This document shows, one piece after another, positions 53,188-62,077 of a stretch of DNA of 64,000 nucleotides (positions are counted from its first letter, which is position 1; each line of letters opens with the position of its first letter). Origin of the DNA: Nitrospira sp. (lineage in GTDB: Bacteria > Nitrospirota > Nitrospiria > Nitrospirales > Nitrospiraceae); contig JALDRG010000003.1 of NCBI GenBank assembly GCA_031315995.1, positions 1-64,000 of the forward strand, written 5' to 3'. Below the pieces are notes generated by a model. That model was not told the origin of the DNA, did no database searches, and saw only the letters and a program-made list of their open reading frames with translations. A program made the position numbers and the translations under genes.

Positions 53188-54138
53188 TCAGCCCTGTGAG
53201 GAAGAAATCGTTTGCAGGCTGATGCCTTCGGCCAGGCGATGGCCGGCCAGATACTGCGCCATCGTCATACGTCGACTATTGGAAGGCTGGATATCGACGA
53301 TGTGGATCGTCCCGCCGCCGGTCGCCACATCGACCCGGTCTTTCGTCACCTTCGTCACGGTTCCGGGAGCCGCATTCTGAGCCTCATCACCCGATGTCAC
53401 ACGCCACAGTATCCAACGCTCGCCGTTCACATAGGTGTATGCGCCTGGCCATGGGGAGAGTCCACGCACCCGATTCACAATTTCCACGGCCGTCAACGTC
53501 CAATCGACTACACCGTCTTCTTTTTTCAACATCGGCGCCATGGTCGCTTGCGCATGATCCTGCGGTTGAGGAGTGAGCGTCCCTTCCCTCAGACGGCGGA
53601 GGGTCTCAACCAATAACCGCCCGCCCACCTCCGCCAGTCGAGGCGCCAGCGTGCCGGCAGTATCATCGGGCTGGATCGCTACCTTCTCCTGCAGCAGCAT
53701 GTCGCCGGTATCCATGCCTTCTGCCATAAACATGGTCGTGATGCCGGTTTCCCGTTCCCCCCTGATAATAGCCCATTGGATGGGACCTGCTCCACGGTAC
53801 TTCGGCAAGAGCGACCCATGCACATTGATACAGCCACGAGACGGCAATGTCAGAATCGCCGGAGGGAGAATGCGGCCATATGCGGTGACCGCAATGACCT
53901 CGGGCTCCCATTGTCGCAACGCGTCTAGAAAGACCGGGTCCTTCATCTTGAGGGGCTGGAGGACGGGAATCCCCTCGCGCTGGCAGACGGCTTTCACGGG
54001 AGACCAGACCACTTCCTGGCCACGACCCTTCGGCCGGTCGGGCTGAGTCACCACACCGACCACTTCATCCTTCGACTTGAGCAACGCCTCCAGAGATGGT
54101 ACGGCGAAGTCAGGCGTCCCCATGAATACGATGCGCAT
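53188..54138 (-). CDS. fmt: Methionyl-tRNA formyltransferase
   Basis: A 316-residue enzyme that formylates initiator Met-tRNA using 10-formyl-THF. 'MRIVFMGTPDFAVPSLEALL' starts it, 'INVHGSLLPKYRGAGPIQWA' is the conserved catalytic region with the His and Asn, and 'MDTGDMLLQE' completes the active site. The C-terminal OB-fold binds tRNA ('VRGLSPWPGAYTY'). The ATG at 54138 is chosen over a GTG two codons earlier. It is divergent from the tRNA-fMet gene (54226) with only 87 bases between them. def is not adjacent. Confidence 0.96.
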   Translation of the reverse strand: MRIVFMGTPDFAVPSLEALLKSKDEVVGVVTQPDRPKGRGQEVVWSPVKAVCQREGIPVLQPLKMKDPVFLDALRQWEPEVIAVTAYGRILPPAILTLPSRGCINVHGSLLPKYRGAGPIQWAIIRGERETGITTMFMAEGMDTGDMLLQEKVAIQPDDTAGTLAPRLAEVGGRLLVETLRRLREGTLTPQPQDHAQATMAPMLKKEDGVVDWTLTAVEIVNRVRGLSPWPGAYTYVNGERWILWRVTSGDEAQNAAPGTVTKVTKDRVDVATGGGTIHIVDIQPSNSRRMTMAQYLAGHRLAEGISLQTISSSQG

Positions 54139-54190
54139 GCGCACGCTTTATCATTCTCCTCATCCGAATGCAATTCTCCCAGTCCGTTCC

Positions 54191-54220
54191 TTGACTCTCG
54201 TTTCACACGCCTGCTAGTAT
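54191..54220 (+). promoter_or_regulatory. Promoter of tRNA-fMet
   Basis: TTGACT (54191-54196) and TAGTAT (54215-54220) are separated by 18 bases. The mature tRNA starts 5 bases later, so transcription would begin very close to the tRNA 5' end. fmt reads away from the same short gap. Confidence 0.6.
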
Positions 54221-54225
54221 CCGAC

Positions 54226-54302
<77 letters not shown>

Positions 54303-54321
54303 ACCCTTCTCTCTTCGCCTC

Positions 54322-54720
54322 CTACCACTTAACAGCCGCTTCGATCGCGACCTCGGCACTCATCCGAGAAGCCGATTGTGCCCCATTTGTGTTCACTCCC
54401 ATCAGAACGCGATCCAAGATCTCCACACCTGCATGCAAACTCTCTGGATAATGATGAGCATACCGGATCACCATGGAGAGGCTTTCCATCGTCCAAGTTT
54501 CGGCACGGTGCAGATATCGACCCCGGCTTGCTCAAGACGTGTCGCGAAGATATGGCGCAGATCGTGAAACCGAAAGGCTTTCACCTCTGCCTCCGCATGG
54601 CATCGTTCAATCAGATTACGCAACGCACTTTCTCTCTCGACACGCGGATGACCGAATTCTCCATCACCCACTCCCATTCCTTGACGGCGAGCTGAAAGGC
54701 ATGGCTCACGATTCCTCATT
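54322..54720 (-). pseudogene. Decayed phage-type integrase at tRNA-fMet
   Basis: Fragments of one tyrosine recombinase catalytic domain lie in different minus-strand frames. 'FQLAVKEWEWVMENSVIRVS' (near 54700-54640) is followed, after a frameshift, by 'FRFHDLRHIFATRLEQAGVD' (H-x-x-R box), and after another by 'MVIRYAHHYPESLHAGVEIL' (the R-Y-A-H tyrosine motif), which runs to a stop at 54322-54324. No single frame spans the gene, and the N-terminal part is missing or unrecognisable. It ends 19 bases after the tRNA-fMet gene, so it is probably the remnant of an element integrated at that tRNA. It belongs to a different branch from the intact integrase at 926-2140. Confidence 0.8.
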
Positions 54721-54817
54721 CGATATGAGTGGTCTTGGGCGCCGCAATGAGCTTGTCTCCGTCCGCGCCGATATAGCGTTCGCAGACATAGTCGCTCTCG
54801 GCATGAGACTTTATGAT

Positions 54818-55675
54818 TTATTCGTTCGTTCGAAAAAAATTGGTCATGTCATCAATGACCGATGACTCCGGACCCCACCCAGAGAAGGTTCCAATAATGC
54901 CAATATGGCCTAGACTCGGATAGGTCATGACCTCCACACGACCCCCGCTATCGCGAATCCGCGCCGCCAATCGTTCATGGTTATAGGGCTTCACGGTCCC
55001 ATCCTCCTCTCCATAAAGCAGAAGCATGGGTGGTTCGTTTCCCTCTATAAACGTCGTTGCCTGCATTTGCGGATAGCGTTCGGGCGGTCCAAACATATCG
55101 GTCAGATCACTTGCCTCCGGCGTAAAGTCATACGGGCCGGCCAATCCCGCAAAGTCCGTTATTACCAATCGTGTCTCCTTGCCTTCCGCAGCAAGGTAAT
55201 GCGTATCAACCGTCAACAAAGCGGCCATATGTGCGCCGGAGGAATGGCCGGTGAGATGGATGCGGTCGTGCCGTCCCCCGTATTCCTCGATATGATCATC
55301 TACCCAGGCCAACGCTTTGGCGCCGTCTTCAACAAAGACGGGGAAGCGAACATCAGGATATTTTCTGAAATCTGGAATGACCGCGACGAATCCGCGCTGA
55401 GCCAAGGCGGTACCCACAAAACGATATTGTTCTTTTGTTCCGGATTGCCAACGACCACCATGGAAAAAGACGATGACCTCTTTCCCTGCAGAGCGACCTC
55501 CATCCGGAACATAGATGTCCAGCTTATCTGACGGGCCGTCGCCATAAGAGACCTCCTGCACCGAATAGCCACCCTTGAGCGCTGCTGGAATATTGAGCAG
55601 CGAACACCCTGCCGATGTGCAGGCTGTCAGAATAAGCAGCACGCTGACTGCAAACATGCGGTGCCTTTGGGTCAT
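54818..55675 (-). CDS. Alpha/beta hydrolase (esterase-like) lipoprotein
   Basis: A 285-residue hydrolase. The signal includes a lipobox-like 'LTAC' near residue 19 or 'SAGC' near residue 24, suggesting a lipid-anchored protein. The fold is the carboxylesterase/BD-FAE type: oxyanion region 'FFHGGRW' (71-77), nucleophile S145 in 'GHSSGAH', then Asp in 'GEEDGTV' and His in 'LGHIG'. The C-terminus ends near the decayed integrase. The substrate is unknown, but an ester or amide of small acids fits the family. The length is typical. Confidence 0.88.
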   Translation of the reverse strand: MTQRHRMFAVSVLLILTACTSAGCSLLNIPAALKGGYSVQEVSYGDGPSDKLDIYVPDGGRSAGKEVIVFFHGGRWQSGTKEQYRFVGTALAQRGFVAVIPDFRKYPDVRFPVFVEDGAKALAWVDDHIEEYGGRHDRIHLTGHSSGAHMAALLTVDTHYLAAEGKETRLVITDFAGLAGPYDFTPEASDLTDMFGPPERYPQMQATTFIEGNEPPMLLLYGEEDGTVKPYNHERLAARIRDSGGRVEVMTYPSLGHIGIIGTFSGWGPESSVIDDMTNFFRTNE

Positions 55676-56110
55676 GATCGTGTCCGAAGCTGCAGGAGGT
55701 TATTGATTGCCCTCTGTGATTGGCCAGTCACGTTCATCAACGGTTCGCCCCACGATACCGTCCGGGCATGAGATGAGGTGAAGGTATCGTCGCACCCAGC
55801 GAAGTTGCGTATTGCAGCCTCGAAAGCACCCGCGCTGGATGAAGAAGTACCTCCGACACGATCACACTTTAGGGAGAGCGTCCGTATCTATGACTTTCAG
55901 ACCAGTCATGTATCTTTTTCGACCATGGTGACGCGATACGACAGGCTACCACACTAGGCGGTAGCCTAGTCCTGGAGTTGCCAGACCTGCAATCCACGTA
56001 TCACTTTCCCGCTATGTGACCATAAGGGCCACCCGCATGGTCGGCCTTGATAGAGACTGGTGTTCCCTAGGAACGCACACAAACGATGGGGACACCCGTG
56101 TCGGAAGCGG
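55676..56110. other. Intergenic region with nested hairpins
   Basis: This 435-base stretch between two leftward genes has no supported gene. It contains competing hairpins: AGGCTACC (55943-55950) with GGTAGCCT (55960-55967), and CTAGGC (55954-55959) with GCCTAG (55964-55969). The two pairings exclude each other. They could act as a terminator for the transglycosylase gene on the minus strand. No RNA gene is recognisable. Confidence 0.4.
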
Positions 56111-56884
56111 CTACTTCTTGGCAACCGATCGTGAGCCGCGCACCTCAGGAGAAACAGGCCGTGGCTCAAGTTGCAGTGGTTTATGGTGTATGGCCAACCA
56201 CACCGCCCTCCCGGGACTCGCTTGATAGTCACCTCGGAAGCGCTTGTAGTAGATCATTACTTTCCTGACATAATCGCGGGTTTCCGGATACGGGGGAATC
56301 GCGCGATACCGCTCCACGCGCCGTTCACCCGCATTGTAGGCAGCCACCGCCAACCGCACGTTCCCGTTAAATCGATCCAGCAAGGACCGAAGATGCCGCG
56401 CGCCGCCGCGAATGTTGTCACCGGTGTCATACAAATTTTGCACTCCGTGCCTGATGGCGGTCTCAGGAATCAGTTGCATGAGTCCGACCGCCCCGGAGCG
56501 TGAAATGACGGTGGGATTAAAATCCGACTCTGCCTTGATCACGGCCAACAGTAAGGCAGGATGGAGTTGGAATTGCCAGGCATAGCGCTCAACCGCCTCT
56601 TCTACTTCTTCCGCCTGGACACGATGTGACAGGCGACGAGCCTGCGATTCAGCCGGTCGAAAACGTTGGTCGGTCGGAACATTGGTCATTTCAAAGACTC
56701 CGTTCGGCCCGACATAGCCGTAGATCTCACTCTCCGCAGCAACGGAATCCCCGACCACCAGCATTCCCGTAAGCGCCAGAGGAATGACCCACGTGATGGC
56801 AATCCGCATGCCATCATCACGCTGGCCGCCCGAGCTCTGGTTCGTTGCTCGTGACAAAAGTCGGACAGATTGTCCGTGATTCAT
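56111..56884 (-). CDS. Lytic transglycosylase (SLT family)
   Basis: A 257-residue exported peptidoglycan-cleaving enzyme. A hydrophobic signal lies near residues 28-45, followed by a short DUF4124-like segment ('EIYGYVGPNGVFEMTNVP'). The SLT domain begins near residue 95. The catalytic Glu is E119 in 'AVIKAESDFNP', with 'SGAVGLMQLIPETA' and 'LAVAAYNAGERRV' as the other family motifs. It releases 1,6-anhydro-muropeptides in the periplasm. I chose ATG 56884 because GGGAGGAG lies directly upstream. Its product 1,6-anhydro-MurNAc is the substrate of AnmK encoded at 60727-61911. Confidence 0.92.
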   Translation of the reverse strand: MNHGQSVRLLSRATNQSSGGQRDDGMRIAITWVIPLALTGMLVVGDSVAAESEIYGYVGPNGVFEMTNVPTDQRFRPAESQARRLSHRVQAEEVEEAVERYAWQFQLHPALLLAVIKAESDFNPTVISRSGAVGLMQLIPETAIRHGVQNLYDTGDNIRGGARHLRSLLDRFNGNVRLAVAAYNAGERRVERYRAIPPYPETRDYVRKVMIYYKRFRGDYQASPGRAVWLAIHHKPLQLEPRPVSPEVRGSRSVAKK

Positions 56885-57276
56885 GACTCCTCCCATTTCG
56901 CCACAGATCACTACCGAAGTTCCGCCGCGTTGCGAACCAGCCTGCTTACCGCAGCTTTCATGCCAACGTCCCGGCGCGTACCAAAACGGCCAGTGCCAGT
57001 AACTTTGGATAGTTAGCGCGTCCACCGGGATACACCTTTGTGGGGAGTGGCAGAAGGACCTACGCCGTTTTGTGCCACCACCTGGCCGTATTTTGCTCCT
57101 TAGCTCGTTCCTCTCCGTTACCGGATCACGGATAGAACGCATGACGGACGAACGCACAGAGGTGGCATTAAAAACGTGAGTTGCCTGCCGAAGATGCGCT
57201 CACCACCAGCGGCACCGTCACAGGGACAACAGCACATGACGTAATCCAATGCCGTCGAGAGGAAGCACGCTCTTAT

Positions 57277-57304
57277 TTGACGCGTCGAAGCGCCGTGTTA
57301 GAAT
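57277..57304 (+). promoter_or_regulatory. Promoter for the receiver-GGDEF gene
   Basis: TTGACG (57277-57282) and TAGAAT (57299-57304) are separated by 16 bases, each matching the sigma-70 consensus in five of six positions. The gene starts about 140 bases downstream, leaving a long untranslated leader with no evident structure. Confidence 0.6.
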
Positions 57305-57444
57305 CGCTTCCGAGTCGTTCGTTGTACGACACAGCGCGTCTAGCTGGGGAGACCTTCTCGCACCGAGTTCACCTTGAGTGCTCCGTTCCTTCGTCGATAC
57401 CACAGAACCAGACCTGAGTGTCTTGCGGGCGCAGGCACCAACCG

Positions 57445-58377
57445 ATGATCAAATTGCTGCTGGTTGAAGACAATCCTGTCGATGCCGAACTGACGCAAGA
57501 CCTCCTTGCCGAATGGCCGCACGACCGATTCGAGATCACGCATGCCGCGATCCTGGCGGACGGCCTAGTCAGCCTGAGCCGGAATCGGTTTGATGTCGTG
57601 CTTCTCGATCTCTCACTTCCCGACACCCACGGACTGAGCACCGTGACTCAAGTCTTGGCGACAAGTCCCGGCGTGCCGGTCGTGGTGCTGAGCGGGCACG
57701 ATGATCACCCACTCGCCCTCAAAGCCCTCCAGCACGGTGCACAGGATTATCTCGTGAAAGGCGAAGGCGGGACCGACTTTCTCGCGCGCTCGATTCTCTA
57801 TGCGATCGAGCGCAAGCGGGCACAGGAACGCCTGACCTACCTCGCCCAGCACGATCAACTGACCGGCCTGATCAACCGGGCTCTCTTTCGCGATCGGCTC
57901 GTTCATGCCATGGCGCGCAGCAAACGGAAAGATCTCCCCTTGGCGATCATGCTCCTCGATCTCGATCGATTCAAAACCGTCAATGATACGCTCGGACACG
58001 ACGTCGGCGATCAGCTTCTGAAGGTCGTGGCTATGCGCTTGGAGGAATGCGTTCGTGAAGTGGATACCGTTGCCCGCATGGGCGGCGATGAGTTCACCGC
58101 GATCCTGGAAGGCATTGCCGGCGAAGAAGATGTGCTGGTGGTCGCCAAGCGCATTGTGGCGTCGCTCAGCACACCGTTTGAGATCGGGCCGCATCGGATC
58201 TCGATCGGCGTGAGCATCGGCATCACGCTCTACCCATCAGACGATGAGGATATCGACGAACTGCTCAGACATGCCGACAAGGCCATGTATGCCGCCAAGC
58301 ACCAAGGCGGGAACCGCTTTCACTTTCATTCGCCGACCGGACAACCTCCCTCCGGTACCCCCGCCCCGATACAGTAA
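57445..58377 (+). CDS. Receiver-GGDEF diguanylate cyclase
   Basis: A 310-residue regulator. Residues 1-120 are a response-regulator receiver with the phosphoacceptor D55 ('VVLLDLSLPD'), acidic pair E8/D9 ('VEDNP') and K105 ('YLVKG'). Residues 130-300 are the GGDEF domain that makes cyclic di-GMP; the motif is intact (GGDEF, 213-217), and the inhibitory I-site R204-E-V-D207 lies five residues upstream, so feedback inhibition is expected. No EAL domain is present. This resembles the PleD/WspR output design with one receiver. No sensor kinase is adjacent. I chose ATG 57445 because it starts at the receiver's first strand. Confidence 0.94.
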   Translation: MIKLLLVEDNPVDAELTQDLLAEWPHDRFEITHAAILADGLVSLSRNRFDVVLLDLSLPDTHGLSTVTQVLATSPGVPVVVLSGHDDHPLALKALQHGAQDYLVKGEGGTDFLARSILYAIERKRAQERLTYLAQHDQLTGLINRALFRDRLVHAMARSKRKDLPLAIMLLDLDRFKTVNDTLGHDVGDQLLKVVAMRLEECVREVDTVARMGGDEFTAILEGIAGEEDVLVVAKRIVASLSTPFEIGPHRISIGVSIGITLYPSDDEDIDELLRHADKAMYAAKHQGGNRFHFHSPTGQPPSGTPAPIQ

Positions 58378-58456
58378 CGAGAAGCCCCTTCAGGAGCAGT
58401 TCTTCCTTCGCAGATCGACTGCCGCAACAAGAACCCCCTCCGCACGACACGTCTGC

Positions 58457-59290
58457 TTAGCGACCGATATCGGCGAGCGGCTGCTCTGTCACGACCAACG
58501 ACCCTCGGGGATTCGGCAGCAATACATTGGACGTGACCAAGTCCTCGCGAGGCGGAGTCGGATGCGTATCCGGGGTCATGACCAACCCCCAGTGCTGGTT
58601 GTCCCGACAGGTGTTGTCGAGCAGGAGCGCCTCCGCATGGTGGAAGAGTAAGATCCCGCTGAGCATGTTGCTGTGGCAGATATTGCGGACACATTCCGGA
58701 TGGCTCCCGGGATCTCGCACGGCCAGGCCAAAGTGATGGTTGCCATAACACAGGTTTTGCGCCACGCGTGGTTGTGCGCCCGCAAAGACAAAAATGCCGG
58801 ACTCCCGGTTGTAACAGACCTCGTTATCGATAAACGTCGCACGGGCCTCCGGGCCATAGATCACCACTCCGGACAGCACACCTTCCGTCGCCCGACATTG
58901 GGTAATCGTACAGACCGAGTCCAAGACGTTGATCGCCGAATGTTGATCACTCCCCACGTACCGGAAGGTGATTCCGCTGATCATGCCCGAGGGCACCCGT
59001 TGAAGGTAAAGCGGCCCTCCGCGCCGACTGTAAATCTGTACATGATCACGCCCGGCGCCGATGAGGAGTATGGGACGATCCGCGACAAAGACCTTATCCT
59101 CATAGATGCCGGGACGAACAAACACCTGATCGGTTTCGCCGGCTTCTTTCAGCGCCGCGCTCGGCCTAATATACGCATGGGGATCTCGGGCGTCGACAAT
59201 CAACGTCCGGCCCCCTTTCGGATTCGGAGGAGGCTCGTTGAGTGGCTCCTTCCCCCCGCCGACAGCGCCTGATTCGTACGATCGTTCCAT
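58457..59290 (-). CDS. Right-handed parallel beta-helix protein
   Basis: A protein of about 277 residues. After an N-terminal tail ('GGRTLIVDARDPHAYI'), short repeats of about 22 residues build a pectate-lyase-like coil: 'IYEDKVFVADRPILLIGAG', 'CTITQCRATEGVLSGVVIYG', 'ATFIDNEVCYNRESGIFVF', 'PRVAQNLCYGNHHFGLAV', 'PECVRNICHSNMLSGILLF' and 'DNTCRDNQHWGLVMTPD'. It belongs to the NosD/Pbl1-type beta-helix group. No signal peptide is visible, so it may be cytoplasmic or its start is misplaced. A GTG at 59326 is an alternative start. Function unknown; carbohydrate binding is typical of the fold. Confidence 0.75.
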   Translation of the reverse strand: MERSYESGAVGGGKEPLNEPPPNPKGGRTLIVDARDPHAYIRPSAALKEAGETDQVFVRPGIYEDKVFVADRPILLIGAGRDHVQIYSRRGGPLYLQRVPSGMISGITFRYVGSDQHSAINVLDSVCTITQCRATEGVLSGVVIYGPEARATFIDNEVCYNRESGIFVFAGAQPRVAQNLCYGNHHFGLAVRDPGSHPECVRNICHSNMLSGILLFHHAEALLLDNTCRDNQHWGLVMTPDTHPTPPREDLVTSNVLLPNPRGSLVVTEQPLADIGR

Positions 59291-59619
59291 GCCGGTCTTT
59301 CTAATCCTTTCGGGGCTCGGAATCACTACCCCAGTCCCTCACGCCCTGCTGCCTGTTAACCGACAACAAGTGAGACCGTGCGATCTGTCAACTTGCTCCT
59401 GCCTCACCTCGCGGCTGGCGCTTTCCGTACAATGCTGTCTGCTTTCCGTCCACGACTTTCCCGCAAATCTTTGCCACCCCAGCCTCACTTTCCTGCGAAC
59501 CCTCCAATTTCACAGCAGGTTCGCGCATGGCGCCTCGCTGGTGCGTTTCTTTCATATCGGCAGTGCACAGCGATTGCGTGGAACCAGACTCTGCCAACAG
59601 GGAAGAAAGAGGGGCTCTC
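59291..59619. other. Intergenic region between divergent genes
   Basis: This 329-base region separates the leftward beta-helix gene from the rightward CpoB-like gene. It contains C/T-rich stretches and a good ribosome site just before 59620. No gene, RNA or convincing promoter pair was recognised. Confidence 0.4.
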
Positions 59620-60141
59620 ATGACCATCACTCATTTCAACCTCGGTTCGGTACGAGGCATCTGTATCCTATTAGTGTTGGTCGGCCAACTCATGACCGTT
59701 CCGCATCTGTTCGCGGCGTCGCCCCAACCACCTGATGCCTCCCGCCGCCTGTACGATCGCGTGATGGAAGAGTTCCGCCACAAAGACTATGACGCCGCCC
59801 TCGCAGGGTTTCGTTTCTTCCTCGAACTCCATGGGCAATCGTCACTGTCAGCGAACGCTCAATATTGGCTGGGTGAGTGCCAGTACCGCACGGGCCGATA
59901 TAAAGACGCGCTGGGGTCGTTCTACAGTCTTATCGCCGATTACCCGACGAGCCAAAAACTCGCCGCCTCGACTCTCAAGATCGCCCAAATTTACACTAAG
60001 CAGGGCGATCGCGAAAAAGCGCAGATGATGTTTGAACGGGTGACGGACCAGTATCCCGATAGCGCGGAGGCCGAGGTGGCTCGTAAGGCCTTGGATGCCG
60101 CCGCCGCAAAAGGTGAACTGATCACTTCTGAGCCGAGCTGA
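59620..60141 (+). CDS. TPR-containing periplasmic protein, CpoB/YbgF-like
   Basis: A 173-residue exported protein. A signal segment ('GICILLVLVGQLMTVPHLFA') ends near residue 33. The rest consists of three tetratricopeptide-like repeats: 'EEFRHKDYDAALAGFRFFLE', 'SANAQYWLGECQYRTGRYKD' and 'TLKIAQIYTKQGDREKAQMM', with the phrase 'GECQYRTGRYKDAL', as in the YbgF C-terminal domain. The N-terminal coiled coil of CpoB is missing. CpoB coordinates peptidoglycan synthesis and outer-membrane constriction with the Tol-Pal system. No tol gene is adjacent. The ribosome site is GAGGGG. Confidence 0.8.
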   Translation: MTITHFNLGSVRGICILLVLVGQLMTVPHLFAASPQPPDASRRLYDRVMEEFRHKDYDAALAGFRFFLELHGQSSLSANAQYWLGECQYRTGRYKDALGSFYSLIADYPTSQKLAASTLKIAQIYTKQGDREKAQMMFERVTDQYPDSAEAEVARKALDAAAAKGELITSEPS

Positions 60142-60192
60142 TTTGAACTCCGTCCCCGTTTACCCAGCACCCGTTCCGCCGGCGTGGCGACG

Positions 60193-60714
60193 TCATTCCG
60201 GGTCGGCAAGATCCAACACCGTGACGAGGCCGGGCACGGTATAGACATGCAGAGGACTCAGGCGGACGAGTTGTACGCCCGCAGCGCGGAGGGCCGTGTC
60301 AAACAGAGAATCCTGGGTGCTATCCGGGGCATCATCCGGCACCGGCCGCTCGACTTGTACCACCTTCTCGACCATGCGGCTGCCCGGATGCACCAGCACA
60401 AAGGTCGCGGGTTTCAATGCAAGATCCCGCAGAGTCTCCGCAGGCGGCGTTCCCGAAGGTACACGCAAATCCAAGAGGCTCCAGAGGGGAATTTGCGTGA
60501 ACAACAGGTACCGATCCTCCACGGCCAAGCGGAGTAGATTGTAGAGCTGCACTTCCTGGTCGGTCAGCAGGGGTTTTGCGACAAAGCTCATCCCGGCTGG
60601 AGGACCAGCCTTGGACAGACCAGGTAACCGCCTCCGCCCAAAACTCTCCCACGCCAGGCTCCCCAGAAAGACCAGCACCCCGATGCCAAGGATAGGATAC
60701 AGCAAATCCATCAC
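60193..60714 (-). CDS. DUF2726-like membrane-anchored protein
   Basis: A 173-residue protein with one N-terminal transmembrane helix (residues 3-20, 'DLLYPILGIGVLVFLGSLAW'). The soluble part follows the DUF2726 pattern: 'LLTDQEVQLYNLLRLAVEDR' and then a divergent endonuclease-like core with 'VQVERPVPDDAPDST' and 'ALRAAGVQLVRLSP'. The usual 'ELDD' metal motif of the family is weak here (VERPVPDD). DUF2726 proteins resemble restriction-endonuclease-fold topoisomerase C-terminal parts; activity is unproven. It lies 12 bases after anmK on the same strand. Confidence 0.7.
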   Translation of the reverse strand: MMDLLYPILGIGVLVFLGSLAWESFGRRRLPGLSKAGPPAGMSFVAKPLLTDQEVQLYNLLRLAVEDRYLLFTQIPLWSLLDLRVPSGTPPAETLRDLALKPATFVLVHPGSRMVEKVVQVERPVPDDAPDSTQDSLFDTALRAAGVQLVRLSPLHVYTVPGLVTVLDLADPE

Positions 60715-60726
60715 AGTCCGATCGAG

Positions 60727-61911
60727 TCAACCGGCGCGTTGCGCCCCTTTCATCAGCATCTGAGGGACACCCGGGACTATGGAGCCGAGCAGCACGGGAT
60801 GATGGGCACCTGTCACCTGTGGAACGTTCGCACATTGCCCATGATACGTGTCGTGGGCGAGCAGGGCGAACGCCGTCGCTTCAAACGCCTTGCTGCTCCA
60901 TCCACAGTCGTCAAACGTCACTACGGGTATCGGCGCAAACACCTGCCGGAGCGATGCCATGACGGCGCGATTGTACACACCGCCGCCACCGACGATCACT
61001 TCGTGGATGTCACCGGTTACCCATCGCCGGGACGAGCCGATTGCCTCCGCCGTCCACGCGGCACAAGTCGCTAGGAGATCCTCGACGGACATGCGCACTT
61101 TGCGCTGCTTCGCGAGCAGGCTTCGAACCAACGGCGTACCGAACTCTTCCCGGCCGGTAGACTTCGGCGGACGCCGTGCCAGAAACGGATGGGTCATCAG
61201 ATCGGCGAGCAATCGCCGATTCACCTCTCCTTTTCGTGCCCATCGCCCGCCGACATCGTAGACACGCTGTCCGTTGGTCAGCTCCCGCACGATCGCATCG
61301 AGCACCATGTTGCCGGGGCCGGTGTCGAACGCACGGAGTTGGGCCACCCCGCCTCCCGGCGGCAGATAGGTCACGTTACTGATGCCACCGATATTCACCA
61401 CGAGCCGCCCTCGGCGAGCATGACAGAAGGCGATCGCATGGGCATAGGGAACCAACGGCGCCCCCTCGCCGCCCGCCGCCATATCACGGGCTCTGAAATT
61501 CGCGACGGTGGTAATGCCAGTACGTTCCGCGATGACGGCCGGCTCGCCGATCTGCAGGGTGGACCGGACCAGCCCGATGCCCGGCTCACGTATCCCTTTT
61601 GGCAAGTGCTGAATCGTTTGCCCATGTGAGCCGATCAAGTCGATATCGGCCGGCCGATGTTTCGCCTGCTGGATCACGCGCAACGCCGCCTTGGCAAACA
61701 ATTCCCCCAGATACGTGTTCATGTGACAGATCTCGGCCACCCGGCCGTGGAGCGACAGCTCAACAATGCGTTGCTGCAGGGATCGTGGATAGGGGAGGGA
61801 GGCAAAGGCCACAGGGGTGATTCGAGGCTTCCCGTTGCGCCGGATAATCCGCACAAGCGCCGCGTCCACACCATCCGCCGACGTCCCGGACATGAGTCCG
61901 ACCACCTTCAT
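60727..61911 (-). CDS. anmK: Anhydro-N-acetylmuramic acid kinase
   Basis: A 394-residue sugar kinase converting 1,6-anhydro-MurNAc to MurNAc-6-phosphate for peptidoglycan recycling. 'MKVVGLMSGTSADGVDAALV' is the phosphate-binding N-terminus, 'GSHGQTIQHLP' is the substrate motif, 'VANFRARDMAAGGEGAPLVP' and 'VNIGGISNVTYLP' follow, and 'DTGPGNMVLDAIV' is the second phosphate loop. The ATG at 61911 is chosen from the family start. It complements the lytic transglycosylase at 56111-56884. murQ and ampG are not in the window. Confidence 0.95.
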   Translation of the reverse strand: MKVVGLMSGTSADGVDAALVRIIRRNGKPRITPVAFASLPYPRSLQQRIVELSLHGRVAEICHMNTYLGELFAKAALRVIQQAKHRPADIDLIGSHGQTIQHLPKGIREPGIGLVRSTLQIGEPAVIAERTGITTVANFRARDMAAGGEGAPLVPYAHAIAFCHARRGRLVVNIGGISNVTYLPPGGGVAQLRAFDTGPGNMVLDAIVRELTNGQRVYDVGGRWARKGEVNRRLLADLMTHPFLARRPPKSTGREEFGTPLVRSLLAKQRKVRMSVEDLLATCAAWTAEAIGSSRRWVTGDIHEVIVGGGGVYNRAVMASLRQVFAPIPVVTFDDCGWSSKAFEATAFALLAHDTYHGQCANVPQVTGAHHPVLLGSIVPGVPQMLMKGAQRAG

Positions 61912-62077
61912 TCTGCCCCTCCTCACGCACATATCTGAGAGAAATCCGGTTTGTATTCGGTCCGCTACGCTAATCGAAACCCCGGCGACGGGTCAAGCGT
62001 TGCACGGCATGCCCACACACGTGCTCCATCGGCCGTCGCGTTGACTTTTTCAGAAATCGGGTGTTACCGTCCGCCGG

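Noticed and set aside
54473-54865. A 130-codon plus-strand frame near tRNA-fMet
   Set aside because: It is antisense to the integrase remnant, and the matching tyrosine-recombinase motifs are on the minus strand.
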